From the NCBI RefSeq assembly GCF_002013895.1, contig NZ_MAFQ01000004.1:168024-232023 (forward strand): a DNA stretch of 64,000 nucleotides, written 5' to 3'. Numbering within the stretch: position 1 is the first letter of the stretch; every line of letters starts with the position of its first letter. The translations under genes were made by a program, and so were the position numbers. The notes beneath the pieces are model-generated. The model was not told where the DNA came from. It made no database searches and saw only the letters and a program-made list of their open reading frames with translations. This DNA is from Mycobacteroides franklinii (lineage in GTDB: Bacteria; Actinomycetota; Actinomycetes; Mycobacteriales; Mycobacteriaceae). Shown here one piece after another: positions 35,083 through 45,062 of the stretch.

Positions 35083-37880
35083 TGCACGACAGTCCAGTTT
35101 TCGGCCACTTCGCCGGGATCATCAGCAGGCACGCCGCCGCGATCATCGGGCTGCTCATGCTGGTGGCCGGTGGCCTGATGGCATCGGCACCCGACCTCGA
35201 AGAGCTCGCCCTGACCCACGGCAGCCCTATGATGCCCACCAACACCGAGTCCGCGGCCGCGCTCAAACACATGGCCAAGGCGTTCGGGGAGTCCGAGTCG
35301 AACAACACCGCCGCCGTCGTCGTCGTCAAGAATCAGCCGTTCACCGAGGAGGACCGGCAGTTCCGTGCCGAACTGATGAAGCGCCTGCGGGCCGACACCG
35401 AGCATGTGGAGCCGGGCATGGACATGTGGTCCGACCCGCAATTCGCGACAGCATCGGAAAGTCCCGACAAGATGGTCGCCTTGGCGCAGGTGCAACTGTC
35501 CGGGGAGATCGGCGGACCCAAGGCCATGGAATCCGCAAAGGCCGTGCAACGCATCATCGATGACATCGCCAAGCCTGCGGGCACCACGATCTACGCCACC
35601 GGAACAAGCCAGGCCGCCGCCGATCAGATCAACACGATGATGCGCGATGTCGTGATCATCGGTGGGCTGTCGCTCGTGCTGGTGGGCGGCCTGCTGCTCT
35701 TGGTATACCGCTCCCTCGTGGTCGCATTCTTGCCATTGATCACGGTGGGCGTTGCGGTCGGGATCGCTACCCCGATCGCAAGCTTCCTGACCCTGGCCGG
35801 GCTGATTCCGACATCCATGATGACCAACGCCTTGATGGGTGCGCTGGCGTTGGGCGCGGGTACCGACTACTCCATCTTCTTCATCGGCCGCTACCAAGAG
35901 GGCCGACGTGCCGGCCTCAGTGTCGACGACGCCTTCCGCGCAGGTTATCGAGGCGTGGCGCCGGTCGTGATCGCGTCCGGGTTTACGGTCGCAGGCGCGT
36001 TGTCCTGCATGACATTCGCCCAGCTGGACATGATGAGATCGATGGGCATCCCCGGGGCCATCACAATGATCTTCACGGTGCTGTCGGCGGTGACGGTGAC
36101 ACCCGGCGCGCTGCTCATCGGCGCGCGCAGGTTCGGCTGGTTCGAACCCAAATCGACCACCCGGTCGACCCGGCTGTGGCGCCGTATCGGCATCCGGGTG
36201 GCGCGCTGGCCAAAGCCCATATTCGTCACCACCTTCGCCGCATTGATCGTGCTCATGATGGTGATCCCCACCGCCTCCTTCAATTACGACGAACTGCAGT
36301 TCATCCCGAAGGACATGCCCAGCGCGGCCGGCATGAACGCGATTCAGGAGCACTTTCCCGCGGGCCAGATGAATCCCGACATGATCCTCATCCGCGCCCC
36401 AGAAGATCTGCGCACCTCGGCCAACATCGGACTCCTGGAGAAAGCAGCGCAACAGATCACCAAGCTGGACAGCGTGGCCTCGGTGCAGTGGATCACCCGG
36501 CCGACGGGGATCCCGATGGATCAGACCTCCCTCATGTACAGCGTGGGGATGGCCGGAACGATGGTGTCGCAGAACAAGATCGTCATGGAACAGCGGCAAC
36601 AGCGGATCCGCGCGATGACCGACAACATGAACTCGATGATGACCACCCTGCAGGGTCTGCAGAACACGCTGCGTACCGCACAGCAGGGCGCCGCCCAATT
36701 CAGCGCGGCGGCCGGGCCGATCCAAGCCAGCCTGAATCAGATGAAATCACAACTTAATTCGGTGATGGGTCCGGCCCGCGAGGTGGTGCGGGCACAGCCC
36801 AACTGCGCCGCCGATCCGATGTGCGTGGGCGCACGATCCACCCTTTCCAACTTCGAGAACATGTCGAGCGTCACCGACCAAATGCGCAGTCTCGTCAGCA
36901 CTTCGGGCTCCATGACCGGAGGTTTGGCCCAGGCCGCACGGACCATGCCGCGCATGCTCGACTCGATGTCCGCGATGCAGGATCTGATGACCGAGACCAA
37001 TGAGCAGATGGCTCAGATGATGTCGCAAATCGATACCATGACCTCGCTGATGCAGGACCTCGGCCGAAGTAGTGCGGGCACCGGGGACTACTTCTACTTC
37101 CCCGCGCAGATGCTCTCAGATCCGCGTTTCAAGCCGTACCTGAAGATGATGTTCTCCGAGGACGGCACCACCACCCGCATGATCGTGATCGGCAACGGCA
37201 GCAGCTACGGCGACGAGGGCATCCAGCGCGTCCGGGATCTGGCGCATGAGATGAAGTACGCGCTCAAGGGCACTCGTTTGGAGGGCAGTGTCATCGAAAT
37301 CGCCGGCCCGGCAGCACTGATCGGCGATATGCGGGTGATGCTCGACCGCGACGAAAAGCTGATCATGATCGGCTGTCTTACGGTGATCTTCACCGTGGTG
37401 CTGCTCCTGCTGCGCGGTTTGGTGGCCTCACTGATCGTCATCGGCTCGGTGCTGGTGTCCTTCGCGTCGACGCTCGGTCTGGCCCTGGTGATCTGGCAAC
37501 ACGTGCTCGGCATTCAGTTGCACTGGTCGGTGCCGGTCGCGGTGTTCGCGATTCTCATCTCGGTGGGCGCCGACTACAACCTGCTGGTGGCGTCGCGCTT
37601 CAAGGAAGAGATGAGTGCCGGTATCCGGACAGGTGTCATCCGCACCATCGCCGGCACCGGCGGAGTCGTGACGACAGCCGGGCTGGTATTCGCGATGACA
37701 CAGTTCGCGATGATGGGTTCGAGTCTGGTGAACGTCGCTCAGATGGGCTCGACGATCGGTCTGGGTTTGATCATCGACACATTCGTCGTGCGCACCTTCA
37801 CGGTGCCGACGCTCGCGGTGATCCTCGACAAGAAATTCTGGTGGCCACTGCCGATGAACCAGCTGTGGCGGCGTTCCTAG
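35082..37880 (+). CDS. MmpL family RND transporter
   Basis: The 932-residue MmpL transporter has two homologous membrane halves. Both proton-relay motifs are intact: GAGTDYSIFFIGRYQEG in the first half and GADYNLLVASRFKEE in the second. The periplasmic domain between about residues 400 and 740 contains a long Met/Gln-rich coiled region (MNSMMTTLQGLQNTLRTAQQ) typical of MmpL4/5-type exporters that use it as an alpha-helical hairpin. With MmpS it would export a lipid, siderophore or drug. ATG at 35082 follows the TGATG junction. Confidence 0.93.
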   Translation: MHDSPVFGHFAGIISRHAAAIIGLLMLVAGGLMASAPDLEELALTHGSPMMPTNTESAAALKHMAKAFGESESNNTAAVVVVKNQPFTEEDRQFRAELMKRLRADTEHVEPGMDMWSDPQFATASESPDKMVALAQVQLSGEIGGPKAMESAKAVQRIIDDIAKPAGTTIYATGTSQAAADQINTMMRDVVIIGGLSLVLVGGLLLLVYRSLVVAFLPLITVGVAVGIATPIASFLTLAGLIPTSMMTNALMGALALGAGTDYSIFFIGRYQEGRRAGLSVDDAFRAGYRGVAPVVIASGFTVAGALSCMTFAQLDMMRSMGIPGAITMIFTVLSAVTVTPGALLIGARRFGWFEPKSTTRSTRLWRRIGIRVARWPKPIFVTTFAALIVLMMVIPTASFNYDELQFIPKDMPSAAGMNAIQEHFPAGQMNPDMILIRAPEDLRTSANIGLLEKAAQQITKLDSVASVQWITRPTGIPMDQTSLMYSVGMAGTMVSQNKIVMEQRQQRIRAMTDNMNSMMTTLQGLQNTLRTAQQGAAQFSAAAGPIQASLNQMKSQLNSVMGPAREVVRAQPNCAADPMCVGARSTLSNFENMSSVTDQMRSLVSTSGSMTGGLAQAARTMPRMLDSMSAMQDLMTETNEQMAQMMSQIDTMTSLMQDLGRSSAGTGDYFYFPAQMLSDPRFKPYLKMMFSEDGTTTRMIVIGNGSSYGDEGIQRVRDLAHEMKYALKGTRLEGSVIEIAGPAALIGDMRVMLDRDEKLIMIGCLTVIFTVVLLLLRGLVASLIVIGSVLVSFASTLGLALVIWQHVLGIQLHWSVPVAVFAILISVGADYNLLVASRFKEEMSAGIRTGVIRTIAGTGGVVTTAGLVFAMTQFAMMGSSLVNVAQMGSTIGLGLIIDTFVVRTFTVPTLAVILDKKFWWPLPMNQLWRRS

Positions 37881-37883
37881 CGC

Positions 37884-38615
37884 CTAGTTGCCCTGCGGTT
37901 GGCCCTGACCCACGGGGGCGGGCTGCCGGTCGCCCGCGGGCGAGGAGTTGGAACCGACGGGTCGGCTCGGGCGTTCCGCGGCCTGGATGGGCGAGAGTGC
38001 CGATTCCCCGGACGGGGGCAACACGCGCAGCAGGTCATTGAACTGGCGGACGGCCTTGAGGCCCTCGTCCCACTGCTCACGGTTGCTGTTGATGGGAAGC
38101 GCGGCCAGCGTCCAGTGCTGCTCGTTCCACAACACCTCCGCCGTCTCGGTCGCGGTGTGGGCGAAGGTGACCATGCGCCGATCACAGGCGCGACGAGCGG
38201 CGTCCAGGTTGGTGGAGTACACCATGCGCGGCCCGATGGCACCCAACAGCCAGATATCCGATTCGCGAGGCTCCTGCATGACCTTGAGCCGCAGATCCAC
38301 CATGACGTTGGTGCCCACCTTGCGGTGCAGCGCGATGATGGTCGCGACGTCCTCCAGGTCGAAGACGTAGACGGCCTCCCCACGGATCTGTCCGAGGACC
38401 ACGTTCGCGGCCGCGGCCGATCCCGCGCTGGACATCACGCCGCGGTTCCAGCGCTTCACGATCTCTTTGTCCTGCGACATGTAGTCGAAGCCGTGAGATC
38501 GCGCCCAGGCCTTGCGGCGGTGTCCGCGGCTGCGGCGGCGGCCGATATCCACGTACAGCAGCACGCCCGCACAGACGAAGCACAGTGCGGACAGCGTGAA
38601 CCAAAGTAGAGCCAT
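37884..38615 (-). CDS. Conserved membrane-anchored protein (Rv0383c-like)
   Basis: The 243-residue protein has one N-terminal span (ALLWFTLSALCFVCAGVLLYV), then a basic RRRSRGHRRKAW patch and a cytosolic domain that includes EVLWNEQHWTLAALPINSN. The C-terminal 40 residues are Pro/Gly/Gln-rich and disordered. By memory the sequence and the place next to clpB match Rv0383c. I do not recognise a catalytic motif. It converges on mmpL with three bases between the stop codons. Confidence 0.8.
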   Translation of the reverse strand: MALLWFTLSALCFVCAGVLLYVDIGRRRSRGHRRKAWARSHGFDYMSQDKEIVKRWNRGVMSSAGSAAAANVVLGQIRGEAVYVFDLEDVATIIALHRKVGTNVMVDLRLKVMQEPRESDIWLLGAIGPRMVYSTNLDAARRACDRRMVTFAHTATETAEVLWNEQHWTLAALPINSNREQWDEGLKAVRQFNDLLRVLPPSGESALSPIQAAERPSRPVGSNSSPAGDRQPAPVGQGQPQGN

Positions 38616-38713
38616 CCGCGACAGCCTAACCGGTACCGGCCCAACTGCCGCACAGACCGCTCGGATCGTGACCCAGAGTTACCGGTCCGTGATGGGCTCT
38701 CGATAGCGCCGAA

Positions 38714-38762
38714 TGTCGACTTACCGCGCGAAAGTCCGAGTAGACAGCGCGATAAGTCGACA
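38714..38762. repeat. Long imperfect inverted repeat between clpB and the Rv0383c-like gene
   Basis: TGTCGACTTACCGCGC at 38714-38729 pairs with GCGCGATAAGTCGACA at 38747-38762 (one mismatch in 16), with a 17-base loop. It lies 13 bases after the clpB stop and could serve as its terminator. The long arms and the large loop look more like a REP-type intergenic element than a simple terminator. I found no second full copy in the window. Confidence 0.6.
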
Positions 38763-38774
38763 CTCGACAGCTAC

Positions 38775-41321
38775 TTATCCCAGGATGAGCGATTCGCCGT
38801 CGGCACTCACGTTCACCGGAACGACGTCGCCATCGTGCACCTCACCGGCCAACAGCTGCTTGGCCAGCTTGTCGCCGATCGCCTGCTGCACCAGACGCCG
38901 CAGCGGACGTGCCCCGTAAATCGGGTCGAACCCGCGTTGGGCCAGCCACTTCTTGGCGGGCTCGGACACCTCGAGTGTCAACCGGCGCTGCGCGAGCCGC
39001 TTCTGCAGCTGTGCCAGCTGGATGTCGACGATCCGTACCAGTTCCTCAGGGTTGAGGCCTTCGAAGATCAACACGTCGTCGAGCCGGTTGATGAACTCCG
39101 GCTTGAACTTGGCACGCACCGCGGCCATCACCTGCTCCTCGGAGCCACCGGCCCCCAGGTTGGAGGTGAGGATCAAGATGGTGTTCCGGAAGTCCACCGT
39201 GCGGCCCTGACCGTCGGTGAGACGTCCCTCATCGAGCACCTGCAGCAGCACATCGAACACATCCGGGTGCGCCTTTTCCACCTCGTCGAACAGCACCACC
39301 GTGTACGGGCGCCGGCGCACCGCCTCGGTCAGCTGACCGCCGGCGTCATAGCCGACATAACCCGGAGGGGCACCGACAAGTCGTGCGACCGAATGCTTTT
39401 CGCCGTACTCCGACATGTCGATACGCACCATGGCGTGCTCGTCGTCGAAGAGGAAGTCCGCGAGCGCCTTGGCCAACTCGGTCTTGCCGACACCGGTGGG
39501 CCCGAGGAACAGGAACGATCCGGTGGGCCGGTTCGGGTCGGCGACACCGGCCCGGGCGCGGCGTACCGCATCCGAGACGGCCTCGACGGCCTTCTTCTGC
39601 CCGACCACCCGCGCCCCCAGCACGTCTTCCATGCGCAGCAGCTTGGCGGTTTCGCCTTCCATGAGCCGCCCGGCCGGGATACCGGTCCAGGCCGACACCA
39701 CATCGGCGACGTCGTCGGGGCCGACCTCTTCCTTGAGCATGACGTTCCCGTCATGGTCCAGGCCTGGAAGCGCTGCCTCCAGCTGCTTCTCCAGCTCGGG
39801 AATGCGTCCGTAGCGCAGTTCGGCGGCCTTACCCAGATCGCCGTCGCGTTCGGCGCGGTCGGCTTCTCCCTTGAGGCCTTCCAGCTGCTCCTTGAGATCA
39901 CGGACCGCGTCGATGGCCTTCTTCTCGTTCTGCCACCGTGCGGTCAGCTCCGCGAGCCGCTCCTTCTTATCGGCCAGCTCCTCACGCAGCTTGACCAGGC
40001 GCTGCTTCGAGGCCTCGTCGTCTTCCTTCGACAGCGCCATCTCTTCGATCTCGAGACGACGCACAACACGCTCGACCTCGTCGATTTCCACTGGGCGCGA
40101 ATCGATTTCCATGCGCAGACGAGATGCGGCCTCGTCGACAAGGTCAATCGCCTTATCCGGCAGGAAGCGTGAGGTGATGTACCGGTCGGACAGCGTCGCG
40201 GCGGCCACCAGTGCCGAGTCGGTGATCCGTACGCCGTGGTGAATCTCGTAGCGCTCCTTGATGCCACGGAGGATGCCCACGGTGTCCTCGACCGACGGCT
40301 CACCCACCAGCACCTGCTGGAACCGCCGCTCCAGGGCGGCGTCCTTCTCGATGTACTTGCGATACTCGTCGAGTGTGGTGGCACCGACCAGGCGCAGCTC
40401 ACCGCGTGCCAGCATGGGCTTGATCATGTTGCCGGCGTCCATCGCCGACTCTCCGGTCGCGCCCGCACCCACGATGGTGTGCAGTTCGTCGATGAACGTA
40501 ATCAATTGTCCGGCAGAGTTTTTGATCTCATCCAGAACAGCCTTCAACCGCTCCTCGAACTCGCCCCGGTACTTCGCACCGGCCACCATGGAGCCAAGGT
40601 CCAGCGATACGACAGTCTTGCCACGCAGACTTTCGGGTACGTCGCCGGCGACGATGCGCTGCGCCAGGCCCTCCACGATGGCGGTCTTACCGACACCGGG
40701 CTCACCGATCAGCACCGGATTGTTCTTGGTGCGCCGGCTCAGCACCTGTACGACGCGGCGGATCTCGGTATCGCGACCGATCACCGGGTCGAGCTTGCCC
40801 TCACGGGCACGGGCGGTCAGATCGGTGGAGTACTTCTCCAATGCCTGGAACGTCGCCTCGGGCTCGGCACTGGTCACCCGGCCGCTGCCGCGCACCTGAA
40901 CGAAGGCATCGCGCAGCGCCTGTGGGGTAGCGCCGCTGTTGGCAAGCAGTTTGGCGATATCGGAATCACCGGTGGCCAAGCCGACGAGCAAGTGCTCGGT
41001 GGATACATAGTCATCGTTGAGCTCGGTGGCGAGCTGTTGCGCCGTGGTGATCGCGGCGATGGAGTCACGCGACAGCTGCGGGTTGGCGCTGGCGTTACTG
41101 ACTTGAGGCAGCCGATCGGCGATGACCTGCGCTTCGTTGCGTACGACCGCGGGGTCGACACCCACGGCCTGTAGAAGCGGCGCGGCGATGCCATCGGCCT
41201 GGCTCAGCAGCGCCACCAACAGGTGGGCCGGACGGATTTCGGGGTTGCCCGCTGAGGTCGCTGCCTGGAGGGCAGCAGTCAGCGCGGCCTGAGTCTTCGT
41301 GGTCGGATTGAACGAGTCCAC
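38775..41321 (-). CDS. clpB: ClpB disaggregase
   Basis: The 848-residue AAA+ chaperone rescues aggregated proteins with DnaK. The order is N-domain (to about 145), first AAA domain with GEPGVGKT near residue 205, middle coiled-coil (about 410-530, rich in [18 protein letters not shown]), and second AAA domain with GPTGVGKT near 605 and Walker [15 protein letters not shown]. The GTG start (GTGGACTCGTTC) follows a GGAGG ribosome site. An HspR box lies about 55-75 bases upstream, so it belongs to the heat-shock regulon with dnaK. Confidence 0.97.
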   Translation of the reverse strand: MDSFNPTTKTQAALTAALQAATSAGNPEIRPAHLLVALLSQADGIAAPLLQAVGVDPAVVRNEAQVIADRLPQVSNASANPQLSRDSIAAITTAQQLATELNDDYVSTEHLLVGLATGDSDIAKLLANSGATPQALRDAFVQVRGSGRVTSAEPEATFQALEKYSTDLTARAREGKLDPVIGRDTEIRRVVQVLSRRTKNNPVLIGEPGVGKTAIVEGLAQRIVAGDVPESLRGKTVVSLDLGSMVAGAKYRGEFEERLKAVLDEIKNSAGQLITFIDELHTIVGAGATGESAMDAGNMIKPMLARGELRLVGATTLDEYRKYIEKDAALERRFQQVLVGEPSVEDTVGILRGIKERYEIHHGVRITDSALVAAATLSDRYITSRFLPDKAIDLVDEAASRLRMEIDSRPVEIDEVERVVRRLEIEEMALSKEDDEASKQRLVKLREELADKKERLAELTARWQNEKKAIDAVRDLKEQLEGLKGEADRAERDGDLGKAAELRYGRIPELEKQLEAALPGLDHDGNVMLKEEVGPDDVADVVSAWTGIPAGRLMEGETAKLLRMEDVLGARVVGQKKAVEAVSDAVRRARAGVADPNRPTGSFLFLGPTGVGKTELAKALADFLFDDEHAMVRIDMSEYGEKHSVARLVGAPPGYVGYDAGGQLTEAVRRRPYTVVLFDEVEKAHPDVFDVLLQVLDEGRLTDGQGRTVDFRNTILILTSNLGAGGSEEQVMAAVRAKFKPEFINRLDDVLIFEGLNPEELVRIVDIQLAQLQKRLAQRRLTLEVSEPAKKWLAQRGFDPIYGARPLRRLVQQAIGDKLAKQLLAGEVHDGDVVPVNVSADGESLILG

Positions 41322-41374
41322 AACACCTCCATTGGTTGAGAGAAAAGTTAGTCATTGGTTCTAACGTCAAAAAT

Positions 41375-41395
41375 CTTGAGTCTGTTCCGCTCAAC
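41375..41395. promoter_or_regulatory. HAIR box (HspR operator) upstream of clpB
   Basis: CTTGAGT-CTGTTCC-GCTCAAC matches the HspR-associated inverted repeat CTTGAGT-N7-ACTCAAG at 12 of 14 arm positions. It lies 54 bases before the clpB start in the AT-rich 161-base promoter region. HspR is encoded 3.7 kb away, and HspR control of clpB is known in mycobacteria and Streptomyces. Confidence 0.85.
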
Positions 41396-41482
41396 TTTGG
41401 ATTTTTTCCGGCTGCAGTGTCTACCTCATCACACCAAGCGATGCTCCGGAACGAGATGGTGCCGTCGTGCCCGAATCGGCGC

Positions 41483-42400
41483 TCACTCTTGGGGGCCGCG
41501 CCCCTCCAGCAGCTCGCCGAGTCGGGACAGGACGGGAACCGCCCCTCCCCGTAAGACCGACCGCACCTGACGATTGAGCGGGAACTCCGGATCGAATCCG
41601 CTCAACCGGAACCACAGTTGAGTTCCGCCGTCCAGCGGACGCAGCCGCCAGGTCATATTGAGTGCGGTGATCCCACCCATGATGGGAATCTCGAACGTGC
41701 ACACGATGAGCTCGGGCTCGCGCACCTCCAAGAACTCCATGTCCACCCGCCCGCCGAACCCGACAAGCGGGATCGGATAGGTGGTCACGGTGAGCCGCCC
41801 GCCCGTCTCCACCACTCCGAGATCGTGGTCGTTGACCAGTTCGCCCACAAACTCCTTCGAGGTGATGGCCTGCCAGACCGTTTGTGGCGAATGGTGATAG
41901 AACTCGCCCAGACTGAATGACGTCGCGTCGTCTGGCGGGGGCCCCGCACCGGCTTCCGGAGCAGCCATCAGTTCCGCAATCCGGGACATGACCAATGTCC
42001 AGATGTCCCGAACAAGAATCCGGAGTCGTCCATGAACCGGGTTGGCGACATCAAATCCGTTGTGTACTACCAGTAATCGCGTTCCGCCCGCTTCTGGATG
42101 CAGCGTCCAGGTGGCCTGCAGATTCAACGAACTCTCGGGCGTGGTAAACCGGTACGCCAAACGTTCGTTGGGTACGACGTCGGTGAACTCACAGTCCCCA
42201 CGGCCGTCGAAATTCACCTCCGGCATCGGGAACGTGGTGAACGCGAACGATTTACCCGTCTCGACGGAGTCCCCGACGAGGTCGGTCGTCCAGTCCGAGA
42301 TCGAGGCGGGCGATGTCATGGCGTGCCAGACCTGCTCCGCCGAATAGGGGAAGAACTGCCCAACTGTCACCGATGTCAGGTCATCCGGCGACGCGGTCAT
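41483..42400 (-). CDS. Tandem-domain SRPBCC (AHSA1-like) protein
   Basis: The 305-residue product contains two SRPBCC (START-like) ligand-binding domains in a row: the first begins SVTVGQFFPYSAEQVWHAMTSPASISDW and the second SFSLGEFYHHSPQTVWQAITSKEFVGEL. Each ends in the usual long helix (VMSRIAELM, LSRLGELL). AHSA1-like domains bind hydrophobic ligands or act on client proteins. It is the first of three minus-strand SRPBCC genes between clpB and the flavohemoglobin gene. The ATG at 42400 is used; the upstream ATG adds an Arg-rich leader. Confidence 0.85.
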   Translation of the reverse strand: MTASPDDLTSVTVGQFFPYSAEQVWHAMTSPASISDWTTDLVGDSVETGKSFAFTTFPMPEVNFDGRGDCEFTDVVPNERLAYRFTTPESSLNLQATWTLHPEAGGTRLLVVHNGFDVANPVHGRLRILVRDIWTLVMSRIAELMAAPEAGAGPPPDDATSFSLGEFYHHSPQTVWQAITSKEFVGELVNDHDLGVVETGGRLTVTTYPIPLVGFGGRVDMEFLEVREPELIVCTFEIPIMGGITALNMTWRLRPLDGGTQLWFRLSGFDPEFPLNRQVRSVLRGGAVPVLSRLGELLEGRGPQE

Positions 42401-42439
42401 ACCCCTGGGATACCGCAGTTGTGTAAGACGTGTGGGCAA

Positions 42440-42976
42440 TCAGGCGGATACATCGGTGACCAGACAGTGCGGCGGCTGATCGTCGCCGGTCCGGGCAGAG
42501 TCGATACATCGACCGAGTCTGCCCATCGTCCCGGGCCAGCCGCGCTCGGAGAGCGTTCGGTACACCCGCGAAGCGGAGTCGTCAGGGTCGAATCCCTCAT
42601 GGCGCAGGGTGACCATGGTGCCGCCTGGCACCTCGTGCAGCGTCCACGTCACGGTCCATTCCCTGTTCTTCGCCGATTTCATATCCCACCAGCGGATGGA
42701 CAGCACCGCATTGGGGGTAGCCGCGAGCACCTCGCAGGACAGCGCGCCAGAGAAGTCGGCCATGGGTATGGGAAAGGACGTGAAGCGGAACCGGGTTCCG
42801 ACCTCGGGCCGAAATCCGATCGGGTCCATCAGCCATTCCTCCATGGCATCCGGACAAGCCATCACGCTCCATACCCTCTCGGGCGGATGCGGATAGAACT
42901 GGTCAAGAACGATAGTGGCGATGTCGTTCGCGTCGTCGGGCACGGCACTCTCCAGATCGGTTGGGTTATCTTTCAT
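42440..42976 (-). CDS. SRPBCC family protein
   Basis: This 178-residue single SRPBCC domain protein has TIVLDQFYPHPPERVWSVMACPDAMEEWLMDPIGFRPEVGTRFRF near the N-terminus and VTWTLHEVPGGTMVTLRHEGFDPDD later. It is closely similar to the downstream-numbered neighbour at 43028 (PIGFRPEVGTRFRF against QVGFRPEVGTRYRL), indicating recent duplication. Ligand and function are unknown. Confidence 0.83.
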   Translation of the reverse strand: MKDNPTDLESAVPDDANDIATIVLDQFYPHPPERVWSVMACPDAMEEWLMDPIGFRPEVGTRFRFTSFPIPMADFSGALSCEVLAATPNAVLSIRWWDMKSAKNREWTVTWTLHEVPGGTMVTLRHEGFDPDDSASRVYRTLSERGWPGTMGRLGRCIDSARTGDDQPPHCLVTDVSA

Positions 42977-43027
42977 ACCCCACCAATCTGGGTTACCGCC
43001 GTGTTCTCATCTGTTAGCCAAGCAAAC

Positions 43028-43522
43028 TCATCCGCATGAGCGCTCAACGCCATCCCCGTCTCTCGAGGTAGTCGCTGCACGATCGATGAGGCGCCCCAGC
43101 TTGGTCATCGCAGTGGGCCAGAACAAGTCCGAAAGGGCCGCCATCCTGTGCACAGCTGGGTCATCGCTATCGAATGCTGGCCGGCTCAAGGTCACCATAG
43201 TGCCCTCCGGCACCGAAACAAGAGTCCACGTCGTTCGCCAGGCAACCGGGGCATCCAGTTTTGTATCCCACCAGGAAATTGCCAGCTTTTTGTATTGCGT
43301 AGCCACTAGAACTTCGCACGCGATATCCCCCGAATAGTTGGCAATCGGCACCGGAAGATCCAGCAGCCGGTACCGCGTACCCACCTCCGGACGAAACCCA
43401 ACCTGTTCGACGAACCAGTCCCCCATGACGTCGGGGTCGACCAGAACATTCCATACGCGCCCCGGAGGGTGCGGATAGAAGAAATCTGCGACGACATCCG
43501 CCGAGTCGTACGGATCGCCCAC
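43028..43522 (-). CDS. SRPBCC family protein (paralogue)
   Basis: The 164-residue SRPBCC protein has ADFFYPHPPGRVWNVLVDPDVMGDW and VPEGTMVTLSRPAFDSDDP. The GTG at 43522 is chosen because GAGGGAG lies six bases upstream and the homology with the neighbouring paralogue begins there; a longer frame would extend into the non-conserved intergenic DNA. It is the promoter-proximal gene of the three and diverges from the flavohemoglobin gene. Confidence 0.8.
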   Translation of the reverse strand: MGDPYDSADVVADFFYPHPPGRVWNVLVDPDVMGDWFVEQVGFRPEVGTRYRLLDLPVPIANYSGDIACEVLVATQYKKLAISWWDTKLDAPVAWRTTWTLVSVPEGTMVTLSRPAFDSDDPAVHRMAALSDLFWPTAMTKLGRLIDRAATTSRDGDGVERSCG

Positions 43523-43907
43523 AGCGCACTCCCTCGTAGGTAGTGACACCCTTTGTACTCCGCGAAACCGGCGACCGGGATTACTGGAGTGATTAACCAG
43601 GCAAACGTATCGCGGGTACCTCGGCGGTACCGCGCCACTCGATGGATGGGGTACGTAGTGCAATCGATCTCACAATTGCCCGGATGCCGCGGCCACAGAA
43701 CATTGGCAAACGACGATCAAAGCTCTCCACCAGGCCTGTAGTGAAGGAAGAGCGCCCACGGCGGTTCAGTCAGCACACGGATGAACGCACCGCCAGGTCA
43801 TCTGCCGCCAGTCTGGCCTCACACAGTCTCAGACAGGCCCGGAATTTCCCTTCTAGACTGGCCTCTCGGTAGAGGAGAACCCCGGAAAGGTTAGGCAACG
43901 GAAGCTC
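43523..43907. other. 385-bp intergenic region between SRPBCC and flavohemoglobin genes
   Basis: No convincing gene is visible. It holds the divergent promoters of the SRPBCC run and of the flavohemoglobin gene. GGTACC occurs twice in a small dyad at about 43615-43634, and CCTCT-CGGT-AGAGG forms a short hairpin at about 43861-43874, just before the flavohemoglobin start. Open frames here have no homology-like features. Confidence 0.5.
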
Positions 43908-45062
43908 GTGGGGCTTGAGGACGTCGAAGCACTGCACGACTTGGTCGGCGGGGTCGAGCTATCGGGAAACAAACTTGTCCGAAGCTTCTACATCCGCTGG
44001 TTCGCCATCGATCCCACAGTCGGCGATCTCTTCCCCGCCGACATGTCGGCACAACGCGAGCACTTCCGTCAGGCACTCCAATTCGTGCTCTGGGAGATGG
44101 CGGCCTACCGCACCGAGGGTTTGGTCAACTTCCTAGCCCAGCTGGGCCGCGACCACCGCAAGTTCGGAGCCACCAACAGCCAGTACGACACCATGCGCCA
44201 AGCCCTGCTGGACACCACGCGGGAGGTGCTGGCGCCGATTTGGGATCAGCGGATGGAGGCCACCGCCACCGAGGTGTACACGGTGATGATCGAGGTGATG
44301 CGCAGCGCCGCCGCCTCCGACATCGGCCAGCCCTGGTGGGACGGCAAGGTCATCGAATATCACCGCACTTCCAGGGATCTCGCACTAATCCGGCTGAAGC
44401 TCAACACGCCCATGCAGTATCACTGCGGACAGTACGTTCATGTCCAGGTGCCGCAAAGCCCGCGAAACTGGCGTTATCTCAGTCTGGCGATTCCGCCGGA
44501 TCCCGAGGGCTACATAGAATTTCACGTCAAGGCGGTACCCGGTGGACTAGTCAGCGGCGACATGGTCAACAAGACCAAGGTGGGTGACACCTGGCGGATT
44601 TCACCGCCACTCGGCGCGCTGTCGGTGAATCGAGACGGCGGAGACATACTCATGGTCGCGGGCAGTACCGGTATCGCACCGCTGCGCTGCCTCATCATGG
44701 AACTATCCCAGTGGGCCGAAAACCCAAGAGTGCACCTGTTTTACGGGGCACGCTATCCGCAGGAGCTCTATGACCTGTGGACACTCTGGCATATCGCCTC
44801 GATCAATCCTTGGCTGTCGGTCACGCCGGTCACCGAATACCCGCGAAACCCGGACTGGGCCACCGAATACCACGATCCGACACCGCCCCGCGGCCTCCAT
44901 GTCCGCCAGACGGGACTGCTCTCGGAAGTGGTGACGGCATACGGCGGTTGGGGCGACCGGCAGATCCTGCTCGGCGGCTCGGCGTCCATGATCCAGGCCA
45001 CCAAGGAAGCGCTGGTATCAAAGGGAGCTGACGCCTCCAGAATTCAGCACGATCCCCTTTAG
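43908..45062 (+). CDS. Type II flavohemoglobin (Rv0385-like)
   Basis: The 384-residue protein fuses a globin domain (about 1-140) to a ferredoxin-reductase-like FAD/NAD module. The proximal haem histidine is probably His83 in GRDHRKFG. The reductase part has RYLSLAIPP near 189-197, where normal flavohemoglobins have RxYS, and GSTGIAPLR at 252-260. By memory it matches the actinobacterial type II flavohemoglobin Rv0385, reported to oxidise D-lactate rather than scavenge NO. The start is a GTG at 43908, with no strong ribosome site, so the N-terminus is uncertain. It converges on hspR with overlapping stops. Confidence 0.87.
   Translation: MGLEDVEALHDLVGGVELSGNKLVRSFYIRWFAIDPTVGDLFPADMSAQREHFRQALQFVLWEMAAYRTEGLVNFLAQLGRDHRKFGATNSQYDTMRQALLDTTREVLAPIWDQRMEATATEVYTVMIEVMRSAAASDIGQPWWDGKVIEYHRTSRDLALIRLKLNTPMQYHCGQYVHVQVPQSPRNWRYLSLAIPPDPEGYIEFHVKAVPGGLVSGDMVNKTKVGDTWRISPPLGALSVNRDGGDILMVAGSTGIAPLRCLIMELSQWAENPRVHLFYGARYPQELYDLWTLWHIASINPWLSVTPVTEYPRNPDWATEYHDPTPPRGLHVRQTGLLSEVVTAYGGWGDRQILLGGSASMIQATKEALVSKGADASRIQHDPL

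Noticed and set aside
35076..36725. A 549-codon minus-strand frame over mmpL
   Set aside because: Composition is that of an antisense shadow (His/Arg/Gly/Asp-rich) and the plus-strand MmpL has all its motifs.
43642..43872. A 76-codon frame in the gap before the flavohemoglobin gene
   Set aside because: No ribosome site, no conserved pattern and a composition typical of non-coding GC-rich DNA.
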